Below are positions 44,085-52,308 of a stretch of DNA of 64,000 bases, in pieces. The notes beneath the pieces were generated by a model that was given only the letters and a program-made list of their open reading frames with translations, had not been told where the DNA came from and made no database searches. The DNA is from ZC4RG42 sp003242425. Lineage in GTDB: Bacteria > Pseudomonadota > Gammaproteobacteria > Burkholderiales > SG8-39. The stretch covers positions 62,001 through 126,000 of the forward strand of contig CALCIE010000024.1 of NCBI GenBank assembly GCA_937907425.1, written 5' to 3'. Within the stretch, counting starts at the first letter, position 1. Every line of letters begins with the position of its first letter. Both the position numbers and the translations under genes were made by a program.

Positions 44085-44462
44085 TCAGGCGCTGGGTTGG
44101 GCGTTGGCCCGCGCCCGCACGCTGCGGCGGGCACGCGGCTTGGGCTGATCCCAGAGTTCTTCGAGGTTGTAATGCGCCCGGATGGCCGGTTGCATGATGT
44201 GGATGATCACGTCGCCCGCGTCGACCAGCACCCATTCGCCGACTTCTTCGCCTTCGACGCCGAAAACGCGTTCCCCAAGCTCGCTCAGCTTGTCCTGAAC
44301 GCTGCGGGAAAGGGCTTTGATCTGGCGCGCCGAGTCCGCGCTGGCGATGATGACTCGGTCGAAGAGGCTGGTGAGATGGCTGACGTTGTAAACCGCTATG
44401 TCTTTGGCTTTGATGTCTTCAAGCGCTTCGACAATGGCTTTTTGCTTCCTGCGGATATCCAA
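44085..44462 (-). CDS. rsfS: Ribosomal silencing factor RsfS
   Basis: A 125-residue protein that binds uL14 and blocks subunit joining in starvation. The family N-terminus DIRRKQKAIVEALEDIKAKD is preceded by TTG at 44460-44462, which I take as the start because it gives the canonical MDIR beginning; upstream residues in the open frame are not conserved. Other landmarks are TSLFDRVIIASADSARQIKA, EWVLVDAGDVIIHIM and YNLEELW. The C-terminus has a basic tail (KPRARRSVRARANAQPSA). Confidence 0.92.
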   Translation of the reverse strand: MDIRRKQKAIVEALEDIKAKDIAVYNVSHLTSLFDRVIIASADSARQIKALSRSVQDKLSELGERVFGVEGEEVGEWVLVDAGDVIIHIMQPAIRAHYNLEELWDQPKPRARRSVRARANAQPSA

Positions 44463-44505
44463 GACTGGGCGGCCTCCTTCGGGTCGCGTGCCGAGCGCCC
44501 ATCGC

Positions 44506-45156
44506 TCAGCGATACAAACCCTTGGACTCAATATAGCGGAGAACGGTTTCCGGAAGCAAATAACGCACGCTGCCGCCGCGCGCGATGCGTGCGCGGATGT
44601 CGGTCGAGGAAATGGCGAGCCGTGCCGAAGCGAAATGCACGATATAGCCATGCGGCCGCTCGCCGATGCGGGCCGCTTCGGCGAGCCGTTCGGCATAGAC
44701 GTTCGCGAGCGGCGCGGGCAGCTTGTCCACGTCCAGTTCGTAGCCCGGGCGTTCGGCCACCGCGAAATGCGCCAGATCGAACAGGCGTTCCCAGCTCCGC
44801 CAGGTGTGAAGCGTGAGAAACGAATCCATGCCGAGGATCATCACCAGCGGGCGCCTCTCGCCGAGCTCGCGCCGCAGGCGTTCCAGCATCGGTACCGTGT
44901 AGGTGGGCTCGTCCGACTCGAGTTCGGAGGCGTCGATGCTGAAGCGCGCTTCGTCGGCGATGGCCAGGCGCAGCATGGCGAGCCGGTCGGCGGCCGGAGC
45001 GCGCGGCGCGGCTGCGCGATGGCCCGGCGTGCCGGAGGGAATCCAGCGCACTTCGGGCAGCCGCAATTCGTCGGCGGCGTCGAGCGCAAGGCGCAGATGC
45101 CCGTAATGCACCGGATCGAAGGTGCCGCCCATCAGCCCGAGCGGAGTCTCTGCCAC
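44506..45156 (-). CDS. nadD: Nicotinate-nucleotide adenylyltransferase NadD
   Basis: A 216-residue nucleotidyltransferase making deamido-NAD. The T/HxGH region is GLMGGTFDPVHYGHLRLALD (residues 7-26) and the C-terminal ISSTDIRARIARGGSVRYLL is the ISSTxIR motif. VMILGMDSFLTLHTWRSWE is also typical. GTG start at 45154-45156. It lies between proA and rsfS on the same strand with short gaps. Confidence 0.94.
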   Translation of the reverse strand: MAETPLGLMGGTFDPVHYGHLRLALDAADELRLPEVRWIPSGTPGHRAAAPRAPAADRLAMLRLAIADEARFSIDASELESDEPTYTVPMLERLRRELGERRPLVMILGMDSFLTLHTWRSWERLFDLAHFAVAERPGYELDVDKLPAPLANVYAERLAEAARIGERPHGYIVHFASARLAISSTDIRARIARGGSVRYLLPETVLRYIESKGLYR

Positions 45157-45175
45157 GTCTGCGCCCCGGTGCGCT

Positions 45176-46429
45176 TCAGGTGCGGACTTCGCCCTGCCCG
45201 AGCACGACGTATTTCTGCGAGGTGAGCCCTTCCAGGCCCACCGGCCCGCGCGCGTGCAGCTTGTCGGTGGAGATGCCGATTTCCGCGCCCAGGCCGTATT
45301 CGAAGCCGTCGGCGAAGCGCGTCGAGGCGTTCACCATCACCGAGCTGGAATCCACTTCGCGCAGGAAACGCTGCGCGCGCGCTTCGTCCTCGGTCACGAT
45401 GGCGTCGGTGTGATGCGAACCGTAGCGCTCGATGTGCTCGATCGCTTCATCCAGGCCCTTGACGATCTTAACCGCCAGGATGGGAGCGAGGTATTCGGTG
45501 TACCAGTCCTCTTCGGTCGCGGGCTTCATCGGCACGATGGCGCGCGCCGCCTCGTCGCCGCGCAGTTCCACGCCCTTGGCAGTGTAGATCTCCGCCAGCC
45601 GCGGCAGCACGCGCGGCGCGATGCCTTCCGCGACGAGCAGCGTCTCCATGGTGTTGCAGGTGCCGTAACGCTGCGTCTTGGCGTTGTCGGCGATGCGGAT
45701 CGCCTTGTCGATGTCCGCCTTGTCGTCGATGTAGACGTGGCAGACGCCGTCGAGGTGTTTGATCATCGGGATGCGCGACTCGTTCATGATGCGCTCGATG
45801 AGCGACTTGCCGCCGCGCGGCACGATGATGTCCACGTATTCCTTCATCGTCAGCAGCTCGCCCACCGCCGCGCGGTCGGGCGTCTCGACGATCTGCACGG
45901 CCGTTTCCGGCAGTCCCGCCTCGCGCAGGCCTTCGCGCACGCAGGCGGCGATCGCCATGTTCGAGCGCACCGACTCCGAGCCGCCGCGCAGGATGGCGGC
46001 ATTGCCCGACTTGAGGCACAGCGCCGCCGCGTCCGCCGTGACGTTGGGGCGCGATTCGTAAATGATGCCGATGACGCCGAGCGGCACGCGCATGCGGCCC
46101 ACCCGGATGCCGGAGGGTCGTTGCTGCAGATCGGTGATGACGCCGATGGGATCGGGCAGCGCGGCGACCTGTTCCAGGCCTTGCGCCATCGCCTCGATGC
46201 TTTTCGGCGTCAGCGTGAGCCGGTCGATGAACGCGGCGTCCGCGCCGCCGCTGCGCGCGGCTTCGACGTCGGCGGCGTTGGCTTCGAGCAAGGCAGGCGC
46301 TTGTTCGCGCAAGGCGCGCGCGATGGCGTGCAGGGCGCGGTTCTTGGTTTCGGTATCGGCGCGGGCGAGGAGGCGCGCGGCGGCGCGCGCCTGCCGGCCG
46401 AGCTGCTGCATGTATTGTTTGACGTCCAT
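45176..46429 (-). CDS. proA: Gamma-glutamyl phosphate reductase
   Basis: A 417-residue NADPH-dependent reductase in proline synthesis. The catalytic Cys is in QRYGTCNTMETLLV. The family signature VPLGVIGIIYESRPNVTADA and LKSGNAAILRGGSESVRSN are present, as is GLEGLTSQKYVVLGQGEVR at the C-terminus. The ATG at 46427-46429 gives MDVKQYMQQLG; another ATG three codons upstream is possible. It is separated from its pathway partner proB, which is not in the window. Confidence 0.95.
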   Translation of the reverse strand: MDVKQYMQQLGRQARAAARLLARADTETKNRALHAIARALREQAPALLEANAADVEAARSGGADAAFIDRLTLTPKSIEAMAQGLEQVAALPDPIGVITDLQQRPSGIRVGRMRVPLGVIGIIYESRPNVTADAAALCLKSGNAAILRGGSESVRSNMAIAACVREGLREAGLPETAVQIVETPDRAAVGELLTMKEYVDIIVPRGGKSLIERIMNESRIPMIKHLDGVCHVYIDDKADIDKAIRIADNAKTQRYGTCNTMETLLVAEGIAPRVLPRLAEIYTAKGVELRGDEAARAIVPMKPATEEDWYTEYLAPILAVKIVKGLDEAIEHIERYGSHHTDAIVTEDEARAQRFLREVDSSSVMVNASTRFADGFEYGLGAEIGISTDKLHARGPVGLEGLTSQKYVVLGQGEVRT

Positions 46430-46458
46430 GTGCGGCATTCTAGCGGGCCGGGAAGGAC

Positions 46459-47463
46459 TTAAGCGAGCTGGCGGCCCAGTTCCAGCAATTCGTCCCAGGG
46501 ATCGCCTTTGCCCAGGCCCTTGATCAGGCGGTCGATGTGCGCGGCTTTTTGCAACGCGCCCTGCAACCGTTCCGGGGCGAGGCGGCGCGCGGCGGCGGCG
46601 ATTGCGCGTTGGCGCGGCTCGCCCCAGATGCGGTATTCGCGAAAGACGTCCTGCAAGGGACGGCCCGCGGCCTGTGCCGCCTGCACCCGCAGCACCGCGC
46701 GGATGTCTTCGCTCATCACCCACAGCACCCGGTTGGGCGCTTCGCCCTCGCCTTCCAGACCGTCCAGTACGCGTGCCAGCCGCCGCAGATCGCCGGCCAG
46801 CAGGGCCTCGGAGAGCTGATAGACGTCGAAGCGCGCCACGTCGAGCACGGCCGCGCGCACCTGCTCGAAACCCAGTTCGCCTTCGGGATAGAGCAGGCCG
46901 AGCTTCTGGATTTCCTGGTGGGCGGCGAGCAGATTGCCTTCCACGCATTCGGCGATGAAGGCGAGCGCTTCGGCGCTCGCGCGCTGCTTCTGGCGCGCAA
47001 GCCGTTGCGCGATCCATTGCGGCAGCTGGCGGCGGTCCACACCGTAGACATCGACCACCACGCCGGCGCGTTCGAGCGCCGCGAACCAGCCGCTCGCCTG
47101 CGTCTTGCGGTCCAGCCGCGGCAAAGTGACCAGCGTCAGCACGTCGGGCGAGGCCGTGCGGCAATGGGCTTCGATGGCCGCGGCGCCCTCCGTCCCGGGT
47201 TTGCCGCCCGGAATGCGCAGCTCGATCAGCGTGCGGTCGCCGAACAGCGACATCGACGCGGCGCAGGCCTCCAGCCGGCCCCAGTCGAAACCGCGTTCGA
47301 CGTTCAGCACCTGGCGCTGCGTGAAACCGGCGGCGCGGGCCGCCTGGCGCACGGCGTCGGCGGCTTCGAGCGACAGCAGCGGTTCGTCGCCGTGGATCAC
47401 GTAAAGCGCCGCGAGACCGCGCGCGAGCTGGGCATCGAGCTGATCGAGCCGGATCGCGCCCAT
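46459..47463 (-). CDS. holA: DNA polymerase III delta subunit
   Basis: A 334-residue clamp-loader subunit that opens the beta clamp. The N-terminal AAA-like domain has LYVIHGDEPLLSLEAADAVR and SMSLFGDRTLIELRIPGGKP, followed by PRLDRKTQASGWFAALERAG. ECVEGNLLAAHQEIQKLGLL and DVYQLSEALLAGDLRRLARV are typical of the second and third domains. It follows lptE by 9 bp, the conserved leuS-lptE-holA order. Confidence 0.92.
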   Translation of the reverse strand: MGAIRLDQLDAQLARGLAALYVIHGDEPLLSLEAADAVRQAARAAGFTQRQVLNVERGFDWGRLEACAASMSLFGDRTLIELRIPGGKPGTEGAAAIEAHCRTASPDVLTLVTLPRLDRKTQASGWFAALERAGVVVDVYGVDRRQLPQWIAQRLARQKQRASAEALAFIAECVEGNLLAAHQEIQKLGLLYPEGELGFEQVRAAVLDVARFDVYQLSEALLAGDLRRLARVLDGLEGEGEAPNRVLWVMSEDIRAVLRVQAAQAAGRPLQDVFREYRIWGEPRQRAIAAAARRLAPERLQGALQKAAHIDRLIKGLGKGDPWDELLELGRQLA

Positions 47464-47472
47464 CGTCCGCGT

Positions 47473-47973
47473 TCAGTACTCGTCGGGCAGGAGCGGCTTC
47501 GCGGCGGCCAGCCGCCGCATGAGCTGCTGCACGAAGTCGGCCCGCATTTCGGCGTAGAGCTGCTGCTCCTCGGTTTCCTTGGCGAGAATCTCGTCGTTGA
47601 AGGTGATGTCGCGGGTCAGCAGCACCGTCGTCGGCGGCACGTACACGCCTCCTTGCTTGCGCGTGACGCGGTAGCTCACCAGGTAGCGCAACTGGTATTC
47701 GCGCACCCGGCCGCGCGTGGTCAGCGAGAGGATGACCTTCTCCGAGGCTTCGCGGCTGATGTCCAGCACCGCGTCGGCGTCGTTCACGTTCTCGACCACC
47801 TTGGCGTTGCTTTGCGTCTGGATGGCGCGCTTGATCTCGGTGCGCAGGGTCGTCACGCCCGGCACCGCGATGGTGTCGAAAGGCAGGGTCTGCGGGCCGC
47901 GCAGTTTGAAGCCGCAGGCGGCGAGCGTCGCGGCGAGCAGGCAGATAAACAGCGCGCGCAGGGCGGTCTTCAA
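47473..47973 (-). CDS. lptE: LPS-assembly lipoprotein LptE
   Basis: A 166-residue outer-membrane lipoprotein that plugs the LptD barrel for LPS export. The lipobox is LLAATLAACGFKLRG. The mature region includes TRGRVREYQLRYLVSYRVTR and LLTRDITFNDEILAKETEEQ, and the C-terminus MRADFVQQLMRRLAAA is family-like. I choose a TTG start at 47971-47973 (KTALRALFICLLAATLAAC) because AGGGGAA lies just before it, directly after the leuS stop; a TTG six codons upstream would overlap leuS by 8 bp. Confidence 0.88.
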   Translation of the reverse strand: MKTALRALFICLLAATLAACGFKLRGPQTLPFDTIAVPGVTTLRTEIKRAIQTQSNAKVVENVNDADAVLDISREASEKVILSLTTRGRVREYQLRYLVSYRVTRKQGGVYVPPTTVLLTRDITFNDEILAKETEEQQLYAEMRADFVQQLMRRLAAAKPLLPDEY

Positions 47974-47983
47974 ACGCGTTCCC

Positions 47984-50590
47984 CTAGACAACGATGTTGA
48001 TCAGGCGGCCGGGCACGACCACGACCTTCTTCGGCGCCTGCCCGCCAGTGTGCTTCTGCACGGTGTCGAGGGCAAGGGCGGCCTGTTCGATCTGCGCCTT
48101 GTCGGCGTCCTTCGGTACGCGCACGTGGCCGCGCAGCTTGCCGTTCACCTGCACCACGAGCTCGATCTCGTCGCTCACCAGCGCCGCTTCGTCGACTTCG
48201 GGCCAGGGCGCATCGACAATGTCGCCGGCATAGCCCAGCTCGGTCCACAGCGCATGGGCGATGTGCGGTGTGATCGGGTACAGCACGCGGATGAGGATGC
48301 TCAAGCCCTCGCGGATCGCCTGCACGAGGTGCTGCGAGTCGCCACCCTTCGCAGCCGCGTCCTGCAGCGCGTTCAGCATCTTCATCGCCGCCGAGGCGAC
48401 GGTGTTGAACTGCTTGCGCTCGATGTCGAAAGTCGCCTGCTTGAGCAGGCTGTGCAGCTCGCGTCGCAGGGCGCCGACCGCAGGTTCGGTCTTGGCGATA
48501 TCGGCCGGGTAGGCGCCGTCGGTCGCCTTGCGCACCCGTTCGTGCCACTGGTAGGCGAAGGACCAGACCCGCTTCAGGAAGCGCGAAGCGCCGTCCACGC
48601 CTTCCTGCGACCACTGCAGCGTCTGCTCCGGCGGACTGGTGAACATCATGAAGAAGCGCGCCGTGTCGGCCCCGTATTCCTCGATGAGCTGCTGCGGATC
48701 GACGCCGTTGTTCTTGGACTTGGACATGGTGGTCCAGCCCTCGTAACTCACCGGCAGGCCGTCCTCCTTGCTCACGGCGGTGACGCGGTCGCCCTCGCGC
48801 TTGATGTCGAGCTCGTGCGCCCAGTAGTAGCGCTTCTTGTTGTCGGTGATGCGCACGAAGGCTTCGTTCAGCACCATGCCCTGTGTCAGCAGATTGGCGA
48901 AGGGCTCGTCGAGCTTCACGAGCCCCAGGTCGCGCATGACCTTGGTCCAGAAGCGCGAGTAGAGCAGGTGCAGGATGGCGTGCTCGATGCCGCCGATGTA
49001 CTGGTCTACCGGCAGCCAGTACTGCACCCGTTCGTCCACCATCGCCTTGTCGTTGTCCGGGCAGGCGTAGCGCAGGTAGTACCAGGACGAGTCGACGAAG
49101 GTGTCCATGGTGTCGGTCTCGCGCCGCGCCGCCTTGCCGCATTTCGGGCAGGTGCACCTGAGGAAGTCCTCGCGCTTGTTGAGCGGGTTGCCGCTGCCGT
49201 CCGGCACGCAGTCCTCGGGCAGCACCACTGGAAGCTGATCGTCGGGCACCGGCACTTCGCCGCAGGATTCGCAATGGATGATCGGGATCGGCGTGCCCCA
49301 GTAGCGCTGGCGCGAGATGCCCCAGTCGCGCAGGCGGAATTGCACCCGCTTGTCGCCGAGGCCCTTCGCGCGCAGCGCCGCGGCGATGGCGTCGATCGCC
49401 TGCTCCGATTCCAGCCCGGAGAATTCGCCCGAGTTCACGGTAATGCCGTATTCGGCGTAGGCGTCCTGCCAGGGCGCCTCGACGCTTTCATAGGCGCCGC
49501 GTTTGGATTTGATCACCTGCTTGATCGGCAGGCCGTACTTGGTCGCGAACTCGAAGTCGCGCTCGTCGTGCGCGGGCACGGCCATCACCGCGCCTTCGCC
49601 GTAGCTCATCAGCACGTAGTTCGCCACCCACACCGGCAGCTTCTCGCCGGTGAGCGGATGCACCACATGGAAGCCGGTCGGCATACCTTTCTTTTCCTGG
49701 GTGGCGAGATCGGCTTCCATGACGCTGCCGCGCTTGCACTCCTCGATGAAGCGCGCCAGTTCCCAGTTGTTCTTCGCCGCAGCGGTGGCGAGCGGGTGTT
49801 CCGCCGCCACGGCGCAGTAGGTGGCGCCCATGAGCGTGTCGGCGCGCGTGGTGAAAACCTTCAGCACGCCCTCGCCCTCGGCGTAGGGGAAGTGCACCTC
49901 CACGCCCTCGCTGCGGCCGATCCAGTTGGCCTGCATGGTGCGCACGCGTTCCGGCCAGCCGGGCAGCGTGCCGAGCGCATCGAGCAGCTCGTCGGCGTAC
50001 TTGGTGATGCGCATGTAGTACATCGGGATTTCGCGCTTCTCCACCAGCGCGCCCGTGCGCCAGCCGCGGCCGTCGATCACCTGCTCGTTGGCGAGCACGG
50101 TCTGGTCGACCGGGTCCCAGTTCACGACGCCGGTCTTCTTGTAGACGATGCCCTTTTCCAGCATGCGCAGGAACAGCCACTGGTTCCACTTGTAGTACTC
50201 GGGCTTGCAGGTGGCGATCTCCCGCTCCCAGTCGATGGCGAAGCCCAGCGACTGGAGCTGCTTCTTCATGTAGGCGATGTTGTCGTAGGTCCACTTGGCC
50301 GGCGGCACGCCGTTGGCCATGGCGGCGTTCTCGGCGGGCAGGCCGAAGGCGTCCCAGCCCATCGGCTGCAGCACGTTGTAGCCCTTCATGCGGTGGTAGC
50401 GCGCCAGGACGTCGCCGATGGTGTAGTTGCGCACATGGCCCATGTGCAGTTTCCCCGAGGGATAGGGGAACATGGACAGGCAGTAGTACTTCGGCCGGTT
50501 GGTGTCTTCGACGGCGCGCGCGGCGGCGGTCTTCTCCCAGTGCGCCTGCGCCTCGCGCTCGATGTTCTGCGGGTGATACGACAGCTGCAT
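47984..50590 (-). CDS. leuS: Leucyl-tRNA synthetase
   Basis: An 868-residue class Ia aminoacyl-tRNA synthetase. The HIGH motif is PSGKLHMGHVRNYTIGD near residues 44-60. The CP1 editing domain is present (about 220-420, including KVFTTRADTLMGATYCAVAA). A zinc-like module CESCGEVPVPDDQ with CTCPKCGKAARR follows, and the KMSKS equivalent is TMSKSKNNGVDPQ. The anticodon-binding and C-terminal domains are complete. The ATG at 50588-50590 (MQLSYHPQNIEREAQAHW) matches the family start, and a TATAAT lies about 34 bp upstream on the minus strand. Confidence 0.97.
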   Translation of the reverse strand: MQLSYHPQNIEREAQAHWEKTAAARAVEDTNRPKYYCLSMFPYPSGKLHMGHVRNYTIGDVLARYHRMKGYNVLQPMGWDAFGLPAENAAMANGVPPAKWTYDNIAYMKKQLQSLGFAIDWEREIATCKPEYYKWNQWLFLRMLEKGIVYKKTGVVNWDPVDQTVLANEQVIDGRGWRTGALVEKREIPMYYMRITKYADELLDALGTLPGWPERVRTMQANWIGRSEGVEVHFPYAEGEGVLKVFTTRADTLMGATYCAVAAEHPLATAAAKNNWELARFIEECKRGSVMEADLATQEKKGMPTGFHVVHPLTGEKLPVWVANYVLMSYGEGAVMAVPAHDERDFEFATKYGLPIKQVIKSKRGAYESVEAPWQDAYAEYGITVNSGEFSGLESEQAIDAIAAALRAKGLGDKRVQFRLRDWGISRQRYWGTPIPIIHCESCGEVPVPDDQLPVVLPEDCVPDGSGNPLNKREDFLRCTCPKCGKAARRETDTMDTFVDSSWYYLRYACPDNDKAMVDERVQYWLPVDQYIGGIEHAILHLLYSRFWTKVMRDLGLVKLDEPFANLLTQGMVLNEAFVRITDNKKRYYWAHELDIKREGDRVTAVSKEDGLPVSYEGWTTMSKSKNNGVDPQQLIEEYGADTARFFMMFTSPPEQTLQWSQEGVDGASRFLKRVWSFAYQWHERVRKATDGAYPADIAKTEPAVGALRRELHSLLKQATFDIERKQFNTVASAAMKMLNALQDAAAKGGDSQHLVQAIREGLSILIRVLYPITPHIAHALWTELGYAGDIVDAPWPEVDEAALVSDEIELVVQVNGKLRGHVRVPKDADKAQIEQAALALDTVQKHTGGQAPKKVVVVPGRLINIVV

Positions 50591-50623
50591 TGGAAAGGAA
50601 GAAGGCGGGATCGGAAGACGCGG

Positions 50624-50629
50624 ATTATA
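50624..50629 (-). promoter_or_regulatory. -10 element of leuS
   Basis: A perfect minus-strand TATAAT lies 34-39 bases upstream of the leuS ATG. At 17-bp spacing the upstream hexamer reads CACGGG (50652-50647), the same hexamer at the same spacing as at the carboxypeptidase promoter near 16565. It drives the leuS-lptE-holA-proA-nadD-rsfS-rlmH-maf-rng series. Confidence 0.45.
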
Positions 50630-50709
50630 GCCGCCCCGCCTCGCCCCCCGTGTCCCGGCGCGCCGGGAGGCGGCTATCATGGCCTTCTGCCACCCGGAAG
50701 GGGAAAGCC

Positions 50710-52248
50710 ATGCAGGCGGAGGTGCGGACCCAGGTGCTCGTCGTCGGGGCCGGCCCGACGGGGCTGTCGCTCGCCTGCCTGCTCGCGCGCTACGGCGTCG
50801 ACTTCCTGCTGGTGGAGCGCAATGCCGGCATCACGCCCTATTCCAAGGCGCTCGGCGTACACGCCCGCACGCTGGAGATCTACGACCAGCTCGGCATCGC
50901 GGAGGAAGCGCTGCGCCGCGGCGCCGTGGCCGGCAGGGTGCGCTTCGTGGCCGGCGGCCGGGTGCGCGGCGAGGCCGATCTCTCCCGCCTCGGCGAGGGC
51001 CTGAGCCCCTTCCCTTTCGTGCTGGTGCTCGAGCAGAGCAGGAACGAAGCGCTGCTGTACGAATACCTGCAGGCGTTGGGCGGGCGGGTGGAATGGGAAA
51101 CGACGCTCGAATCCTTCACCCAGGATGCGCAGGGCGTGCGGGCGGTCGTACGTACGCCGGCCGGCCTGCGCACCGTCGATGCCGACTATCTGGTCGGCTG
51201 CGACGGCGCGCGCAGCGCCACGCGGGAGCGGCTGGGGCTCGAGTTCGGCGGCAGCACCTTCGAGCGGACCTTCTACGTGGCCGACGTGGTGCTCGACTGG
51301 CCGTTGAGCCACGACGCCATCCACGTCTGTTTCGCCCCCGATTCCTTCGTCCTGTGTTTTCCGATGGAAGGGGCGCGCCGTTATCGCCTGGTCGGCGTCT
51401 TTCCCGAGTCCTTCCGCAAGGACGAAGGCCAGGTGCTCTACGAGGAGATCGAGGCGCGCGTCCGGGCCGAACTCCGATTGCCGCTCGAAATCGACGAGGT
51501 GCGCTGGTTCTCGGTCTACAAGGTTCACACCCGCCATGCCGGGCGCTTCAGGCTCGGCCGCTGTTTTCTGGCCGGCGACGCGGCGCACATCCACAGCCCG
51601 GCCGGGGCGCAAGGCATGAACACCGGCATCCAGGACGCCTACAACCTGGCCTGGAAACTGGCGCTGGTGCTGGCGGGCCGCGCGCATCCGCAACTGCTGG
51701 AGACCTACGATGCGGAGCGTCGCGCCAACGCGCGCCGGCTGCTCGTCACCACCGACCGGCTGTTCCAGCTCGGCGCCGGCCGGGGCTGGTGGCTGGGCGT
51801 GCTGCGCACGCGGCTCTTTCCGCGCTTCGCCCGTTTCGTGCTCGGCGTGTCCGCGATCAACCGCCGGCTCTTTCCGCTGTTGTCGCAGATCGGCATCCAT
51901 TACCGCGACAGCGCCTTGAGCGATCACGAAGGCGACAGCGACTTCGCCGTGCGCGCTGGCGAGCGCATGCCTTTCCTGGAAATCGAGGGCGGGAATCTCT
52001 ATCACCGTCTGCGCTCGCCCAGGTTCCACCTGCTGAGCTTCGGCGACGAGGCCGAGGCCTTGCACACGCACCCCGAGCTGGTGGAGCACCATCGGCTGCC
52101 GCTGACCCGGGCGGTGGCCGAGCGCTTCGGCACGATGGACGACTTCCACGTGCTGCTGCGGCCGGACCACTACATCGCCAGCATCGGCCGCGACCCGCCC
52201 GATGCGCAGGTCGGCCGTTATCTGGAGCGGCTGCGGCACGGCCTTTGA
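50710..52248 (+). CDS. Class A FAD-dependent monooxygenase (PheA/TfdB-like)
   Basis: A 512-residue flavoprotein hydroxylase. The dinucleotide-binding motif is VLVVGAGPTGLSLACLLARY near residues 9-28, the DG motif is VGCDGARSATRERLGL, and the GD motif is CFLAGDAAHIHSPAGAQGMN followed by TGIQDAYNLAWKLALVLAG. This pattern is that of phenol and chlorophenol hydroxylase-like and polyketide hydroxylase-like enzymes. The C-terminal part is shorter than in phenol hydroxylases with a full thioredoxin-like domain. The substrate is unknown and no aromatic pathway genes are adjacent. It faces leuS across 119 bp. Confidence 0.88.
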   Translation: MQAEVRTQVLVVGAGPTGLSLACLLARYGVDFLLVERNAGITPYSKALGVHARTLEIYDQLGIAEEALRRGAVAGRVRFVAGGRVRGEADLSRLGEGLSPFPFVLVLEQSRNEALLYEYLQALGGRVEWETTLESFTQDAQGVRAVVRTPAGLRTVDADYLVGCDGARSATRERLGLEFGGSTFERTFYVADVVLDWPLSHDAIHVCFAPDSFVLCFPMEGARRYRLVGVFPESFRKDEGQVLYEEIEARVRAELRLPLEIDEVRWFSVYKVHTRHAGRFRLGRCFLAGDAAHIHSPAGAQGMNTGIQDAYNLAWKLALVLAGRAHPQLLETYDAERRANARRLLVTTDRLFQLGAGRGWWLGVLRTRLFPRFARFVLGVSAINRRLFPLLSQIGIHYRDSALSDHEGDSDFAVRAGERMPFLEIEGGNLYHRLRSPRFHLLSFGDEAEALHTHPELVEHHRLPLTRAVAERFGTMDDFHVLLRPDHYIASIGRDPPDAQVGRYLERLRHGL

Positions 52249-52308
52249 ACGACGCGGGCGGAGCGGCTGTTAAACTCGCCCTTTTTGCTGCAGTCGTTCC
52301 AAGTTCTC

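Noticed and set aside
47717..51004. 1095-codon plus-strand open frame over lptE and leuS
   Set aside because: It runs antisense to leuS and lptE and ends in an alternative frame of the monooxygenase gene; no domain is seen.
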